A DNA stretch of 64,000 nt from Amycolatopsis bartoniae (lineage in GTDB: Bacteria; Actinomycetota; Actinomycetes; Mycobacteriales; Pseudonocardiaceae): contig NZ_JACHWH010000004.1 in the NCBI RefSeq assembly GCF_014191255.1, forward strand, positions 106,001-170,000, read 5' to 3'. The notes beneath the pieces were generated by a model. The model made no database searches and had not been told where the DNA came from. It worked only from the letters and a program-made list of their open reading frames with translations. Numbering within the stretch: position 1 is the stretch's first letter; every line of letters begins with the position of its first letter. The position numbers were made by a program, and so were the translations under genes. Positions 59,788 through 64,000 of the stretch are shown here, piece by piece.

Positions 59788-60579
59788 ATGAGTGAACAGG
59801 ACCTGGCCAGGGCGGCGGCGGCCACCATCGCCGAGCGCACCGGCCACGCCAAGCACGACATCGCGGTGGTCCTCGGCTCGGGCTGGCGGCCCGCGGCGGA
59901 CGTCCTCGGCGGGGGTGACGCGGAGATCCCGCTGCACGAGCTGCCGGGGTTCGAGAAGCCCGAGGCGGTCGGCCACGGCGGCACCGTGCGGTCGGTGGAC
60001 GTCGAGGGCAGGCGCACGCTCGTGCTGCTCGGGCGCACCCACCTGTACGAGGGCAAGGGCGTCGGCCGGGTGGTGCAGAACGTGCGGACCGCCGCCGCGG
60101 CCGGGGTGCAGGCGGTGGTGCTGACCAACGCGGCCGGTGGCTTGCGCGAGGGCATGGAGGTCGGGCAGCCGGTGCTGATCAGCGACCACCTGAACCTCAC
60201 CGCGACCTCGCCGATCGTCGGCGCGAACTTCGTGGACCTGGTGGACCTGTACTCGCCGCGCCTGCGCAAGCTGGCCCGGGAGATCGAGCCGGACCTCGAA
60301 GAGGGCGTGTACGCCGGGCTGCCGGGCCCCCACTTCGAGACGCCGGCGGAGATCCGGATGCTGCGCACGATGGGCGCGGACCTCGTCGGGATGTCCACGG
60401 TGCTGGAGGCGATCGCGGCGCGCGCGGCCGGGGTCGAGGTGTTCGGGCTGTCGCTGGTGACCAACCTCGCGGCCGGGATCACCGGCGAACCGCTGAACCA
60501 CGAAGAAGTCCTGGAGGCGGGGCGCGCGTCAGCCCATCGGATGGGCACCTTGCTGCGGAAGCTGGTCGCCCGAGCGTGA
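59788..60579 (+). CDS. Purine-nucleoside phosphorylase
   Basis: 263 residues. Trimeric (mammalian-type) [21 protein letters not shown] (phosphate loop with G-S-G), [63 protein letters not shown] (N-A-A-G-G), [57 protein letters not shown] (G-P-x-x-E-T-P and M-S-T). It cleaves inosine and guanosine to base and ribose-1-phosphate. The phosphomutase 17 bases downstream could convert that sugar phosphate. Confidence 0.94.
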   Translation: MSEQDLARAAAATIAERTGHAKHDIAVVLGSGWRPAADVLGGGDAEIPLHELPGFEKPEAVGHGGTVRSVDVEGRRTLVLLGRTHLYEGKGVGRVVQNVRTAAAAGVQAVVLTNAAGGLREGMEVGQPVLISDHLNLTATSPIVGANFVDLVDLYSPRLRKLAREIEPDLEEGVYAGLPGPHFETPAEIRMLRTMGADLVGMSTVLEAIAARAAGVEVFGLSLVTNLAAGITGEPLNHEEVLEAGRASAHRMGTLLRKLVARA

Positions 60580-60595
60580 ACCGTAGGCTGAGCCG

Positions 60596-62242
60596 GTGAA
60601 CGAACCGGACCGGCTGTCGCGCGAGCTGCGCAACAGGGCCTTCGCCTGGATCACCGAAGACGTCGACGCCGACAGCCGGGAAGAGCTGGAAGCCGTGCTG
60701 GCGCGGGCCATGCACGGCGAACCGGGTGCGGCGGCGGAGCTCGCGGACCGGATGAGCGGGCCGCTCGAGTTCGGCACCGCGGGTCTGCGCGGGCCGGTGC
60801 GGGCGGGTCCCAACGGCATGAACACCGCGGTCGTGGTCCGGACCACCGCGGGGGTCGCGTCGTGGCTCGCGAGGAACGGTAAGACCGGGCAGGTCGTCGT
60901 GGTGGGCCGCGACGCCCGGCACGGTTCGGAACGGTTCGCGGCCGCGGCCGCCGACGTGCTGTACGCCGCGGGGTTCGACGTCCGCCTGCTGCCCGGCCCG
61001 CTGCCGACCCCGTTGCTGGCGTTCGCCGTGCGGCACCTCGGAGCCGCGGCGGGTGTGCAGATCACCGCATCGCACAACCCGCCGGCCGACAACGGCTACA
61101 AGCTCTACGACGAGAGCGGTTCGCAGATCGTGCCGCCGACGGACGCGGAGATCGAGGCCGCGATCGCCGAGGCGCCGGGCGCCACGCGGGTGGCACGAAC
61201 GCCCGGTGCGCCGGTGCTGGGGCCGGAGCTGGTGAGCGCGTATCTGGCGAAGGTCGCTTCGCTGCCCCGTGGCTCTGCCCGTTCCCTGCGCGTGGCCGCC
61301 ACCGCGCTGCACGGCGTCGGTGCGGAGACGTTGACCCGTGCGCTGGCGGCGGCCGGTTTCACGGACGTCCACCTGGTTGCGGAGCAGTCGAAGCCCGACC
61401 CGGACTTCCCCACGGTGTCGTTCCCGAACCCCGAGGAGCCGGGGGCGACAGACCTACTGCTGGAGCTGGCGGAGCGCGTCAACGCGGACCTGGCGATCGC
61501 GCTGGACCCGGATGCCGACCGTTGTGCACTGGGCGTTCGCGACGGCGACGCCTGGCGAATGCTCCGCGGGGACGAGGCCGGCGTCCTGCTGGGTGAGCAC
61601 GTGTTGTCGACGACGGACCGGCGGGATCCGTTGGTGGCGACGACGATCGTGTCGTCGTCGATGCTCGGCCGCGTCGCGGAGGCGCACGGGGCCAGGTACG
61701 CGGAGACGTTGACGGGCTTCAAGTGGCTGACCCGTGCCGGTGAGGGTTTGGTGTTCGCCTACGAAGAAGCGCTGGGGTTGTGTGTGAACCCGGACTTCGT
61801 GCGGGACAAGGACGGCATCGCGGCGGCCGTGCTGGCCTGTGATCTGGCTGCGACGCTCAAGGCGTCGGGGCGGTCGCTGCTCGACGTACTGGACGACCTC
61901 GCGACGCGCCACGGCGTGCATCTGACCGACCAGGTGTCGTTGCGCGTCACCGACCTGAGCGTGCGGACGCGGGTGCTGAACGCCGTCCGCCAGAACCCGC
62001 CCTCGACGCTGGCCGGCGTTGCCGTGTCGATGGAGGACCTGCTTCCCCGCACGGACGCACTGCGGATCTCGGGGCAGGGTCTGCGGGTGGTGATCCGCCC
62101 GTCCGGCACGGAACCGAAGTTGAAGACGTACCTGCAGGTGGTCGAGCCGGTGACGGAGTCGCTGGCGGACTCCCGCGCCGCGGCCGCTTCCCGCCTGACC
62201 GCTCTCCGCGCCGACGTGGAGACGCTCTTGTCCGCGGGCTGA
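60596..62242 (+). CDS. Phosphohexomutase / phosphopentomutase-like (PGM/PMM family)
   Basis: 548 residues, GTG. Alpha-D-phosphohexomutase superfamily: GPLEFGTAGLRGPVRAGPNGMN at the N-terminus, phosphoserine loop ITASHNPPADNGYKLYDESGSQI, metal loop ALDPDADRCALGV (D-x-D-x-D), sugar-binding FAYEEALGLCVNPDFVRDKDG (G-E-x-S equivalent) and phosphate loop IRPSGTEPKLKTYLQV. Relatives next to PNP in actinobacteria (PmmB type) are thought to move phosphate between C1 and C5/C6 of ribose or hexose, linking purine salvage with central carbon use. A terminator follows. Confidence 0.92.
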   Translation: MNEPDRLSRELRNRAFAWITEDVDADSREELEAVLARAMHGEPGAAAELADRMSGPLEFGTAGLRGPVRAGPNGMNTAVVVRTTAGVASWLARNGKTGQVVVVGRDARHGSERFAAAAADVLYAAGFDVRLLPGPLPTPLLAFAVRHLGAAAGVQITASHNPPADNGYKLYDESGSQIVPPTDAEIEAAIAEAPGATRVARTPGAPVLGPELVSAYLAKVASLPRGSARSLRVAATALHGVGAETLTRALAAAGFTDVHLVAEQSKPDPDFPTVSFPNPEEPGATDLLLELAERVNADLAIALDPDADRCALGVRDGDAWRMLRGDEAGVLLGEHVLSTTDRRDPLVATTIVSSSMLGRVAEAHGARYAETLTGFKWLTRAGEGLVFAYEEALGLCVNPDFVRDKDGIAAAVLACDLAATLKASGRSLLDVLDDLATRHGVHLTDQVSLRVTDLSVRTRVLNAVRQNPPSTLAGVAVSMEDLLPRTDALRISGQGLRVVIRPSGTEPKLKTYLQVVEPVTESLADSRAAAASRLTALRADVETLLSAG

Positions 62243-62250
62243 GTTCGGAT

Positions 62251-62280
62251 GGTTCCCGGCCTCGCGCCGGGAACCGTTTT
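62251..62280 (+). terminator. Intrinsic terminator of the pnp-phosphomutase unit
   Basis: GGTTCCCGGC (62251-62260), loop CTCGC, GCCGGGAACC (62266-62275), then GTTTT. Perfect ten-base stem eight bases after the stop. Confidence 0.9.
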
Positions 62281-62299
62281 CCGGAGTACGGGCACAAAG

Positions 62300-62351
62300 A
62301 AAAACCCCGGAGCTTCGGGAGAATTCTCGATTCTCGACCGAAGCCCCGGGG
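62300..62351 (-). terminator. rRNA operon terminator
   Basis: On the minus strand, a 14-base stem with one mismatch (positions 62338-62351 against 62305-62318), a 19-base loop, then TTTTTCTTT (complement of 62296-62304). It lies about 15 bases past the 5S 3' end. Confidence 0.88.
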
Positions 62352-62365
62352 CTTCTCAATTTGAG

Positions 62366-62483
62366 TTCGGCGGTGTCCTACTCTCCCACACCCTCACGAG
62401 TGCAGTACCATCGGCGCTGGCAGGCTTAGCTTCCGGGTTCGGAATGGGACCGGGCGTTTCCCTACCGCCATGACCACCGAAAC
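62366..62483 (-). rRNA. rrf: 5S ribosomal RNA
   Basis: About 118 bases on the minus strand. The 5' GTTTCGGTGGTCATGGCGGT, the conserved loop ACCCGGTCCCATTCCGAACC-type core and CGAACCCGGAAGCTAAGCC, and the terminal complement GGTGTGGGAGAGTAGGACAC are all actinobacterial 5S features. Exact ends may differ by one or two bases. Confidence 0.95.
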
Positions 62484-62584
62484 ACTCTGATCACACACCA
62501 GACATGTTCCAGCCTCTTCACTTGACTGTGAAACACGTGGTGTGGTGTTTCAGAACCGTAGAGCGGATGCGTAGCAGCTTTGTG

Positions 62585-64000
<1,416 letters not shown>

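Noticed and set aside
62484..62584. tRNA gene between 5S and 23S
   Set aside because: No cloverleaf or T-loop sequence is seen in the roughly 100-base spacer.

Overview
This window comes from a high-GC Gram-positive actinobacterium, most likely a Pseudonocardiaceae member of the Amycolatopsis type (inference from gene families and gene order). Reasons: very high third-position GC, many GTG and some TTG starts, an acyl-CoA carboxylase with a small epsilon subunit, a YbaB/WXG/TNT toxin locus, a mycobacterial LpdA-type quinone dehydrogenase, an actinobacterial PH-domain membrane protein, and a 5S/23S rRNA pair of actinobacterial type at the right edge.

Layout. 1-643: tail of a DegT/DnrJ-family aminotransferase and a 4-OT tautomerase. 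664-3911 (minus): a four-gene operon of YbaB-like protein, WXG-like protein, a large WXG-linker-TNT NAD-glycohydrolase toxin and a small probable immunity protein. 3996-6325 (minus): HMG-CoA lyase, PH-domain protein, BirA. 6393-10296 (plus): NlpC/P60 hydrolase, then a DinB / DGPF (YCII) / ECF42-type sigma factor / VOC module. 10408-11609: MarR regulator divergent from small membrane proteins, with a perfect inverted repeat between. 11569-18383: a redox cluster (TTG-started FAD oxidoreductase, FMN alpha-hydroxyacid oxidase, atypical P450, CPA2 antiporter) divergent from an acyl-CoA/aryl-CoA ligase. 18459-24532: regulators and small enzymes (XRE-cupin, serine hydrolase, peroxiredoxin-like, TetR, DUF2000, AraC, ArsR/SRPBCC).

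24582-40253 is a carboxylase locus: accD/pccB-accE, then maf and accA (biotin carboxylase-BCCP). Between accE and maf lies about 7 kb of accessory genes: an MFS permease with its GntR regulator, a 995-residue NACHT-LRR (bacterial NLR-like) protein, and a PadR-controlled DHA2 efflux pump. 40282-43054: paired DUF1707 membrane proteins, GNAT, a truncated AMP-binding protein and an 18-bp repeat tract. 43055-47290: glycerol locus glpD divergent from glpF-glpK, ended by a strong terminator. 47291-48367: a 1.1-kb gene-poor tract with GAAAGCGCTTTC palindromes and 15-bp repeats.

48368-62242: VOC protein, LpdA-type dehydrogenase, GGCT-like protein, M20 amidohydrolase, a small anchored protein, the methylmalonyl-CoA mutase operon mutA-mutB-meaB, a Ser/Thr kinase, purine nucleoside phosphorylase and a phosphohexomutase. 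62297-64000 (minus): rRNA terminator, 5S rRNA, and the 3' part of 23S rRNA.

Together the carboxylase subunits, BirA (biotinylation) and the mutase operon give a propionyl-CoA to succinyl-CoA route; HMG-CoA lyase adds leucine/ketone catabolism; no methylmalonyl-CoA epimerase is seen here. The points that most deserve a second look are the NACHT-LRR gene, the TNT operon, the divergent redox cluster, several promoters that place +1 exactly on the start codon (leaderless genes), and the repeat tracts.
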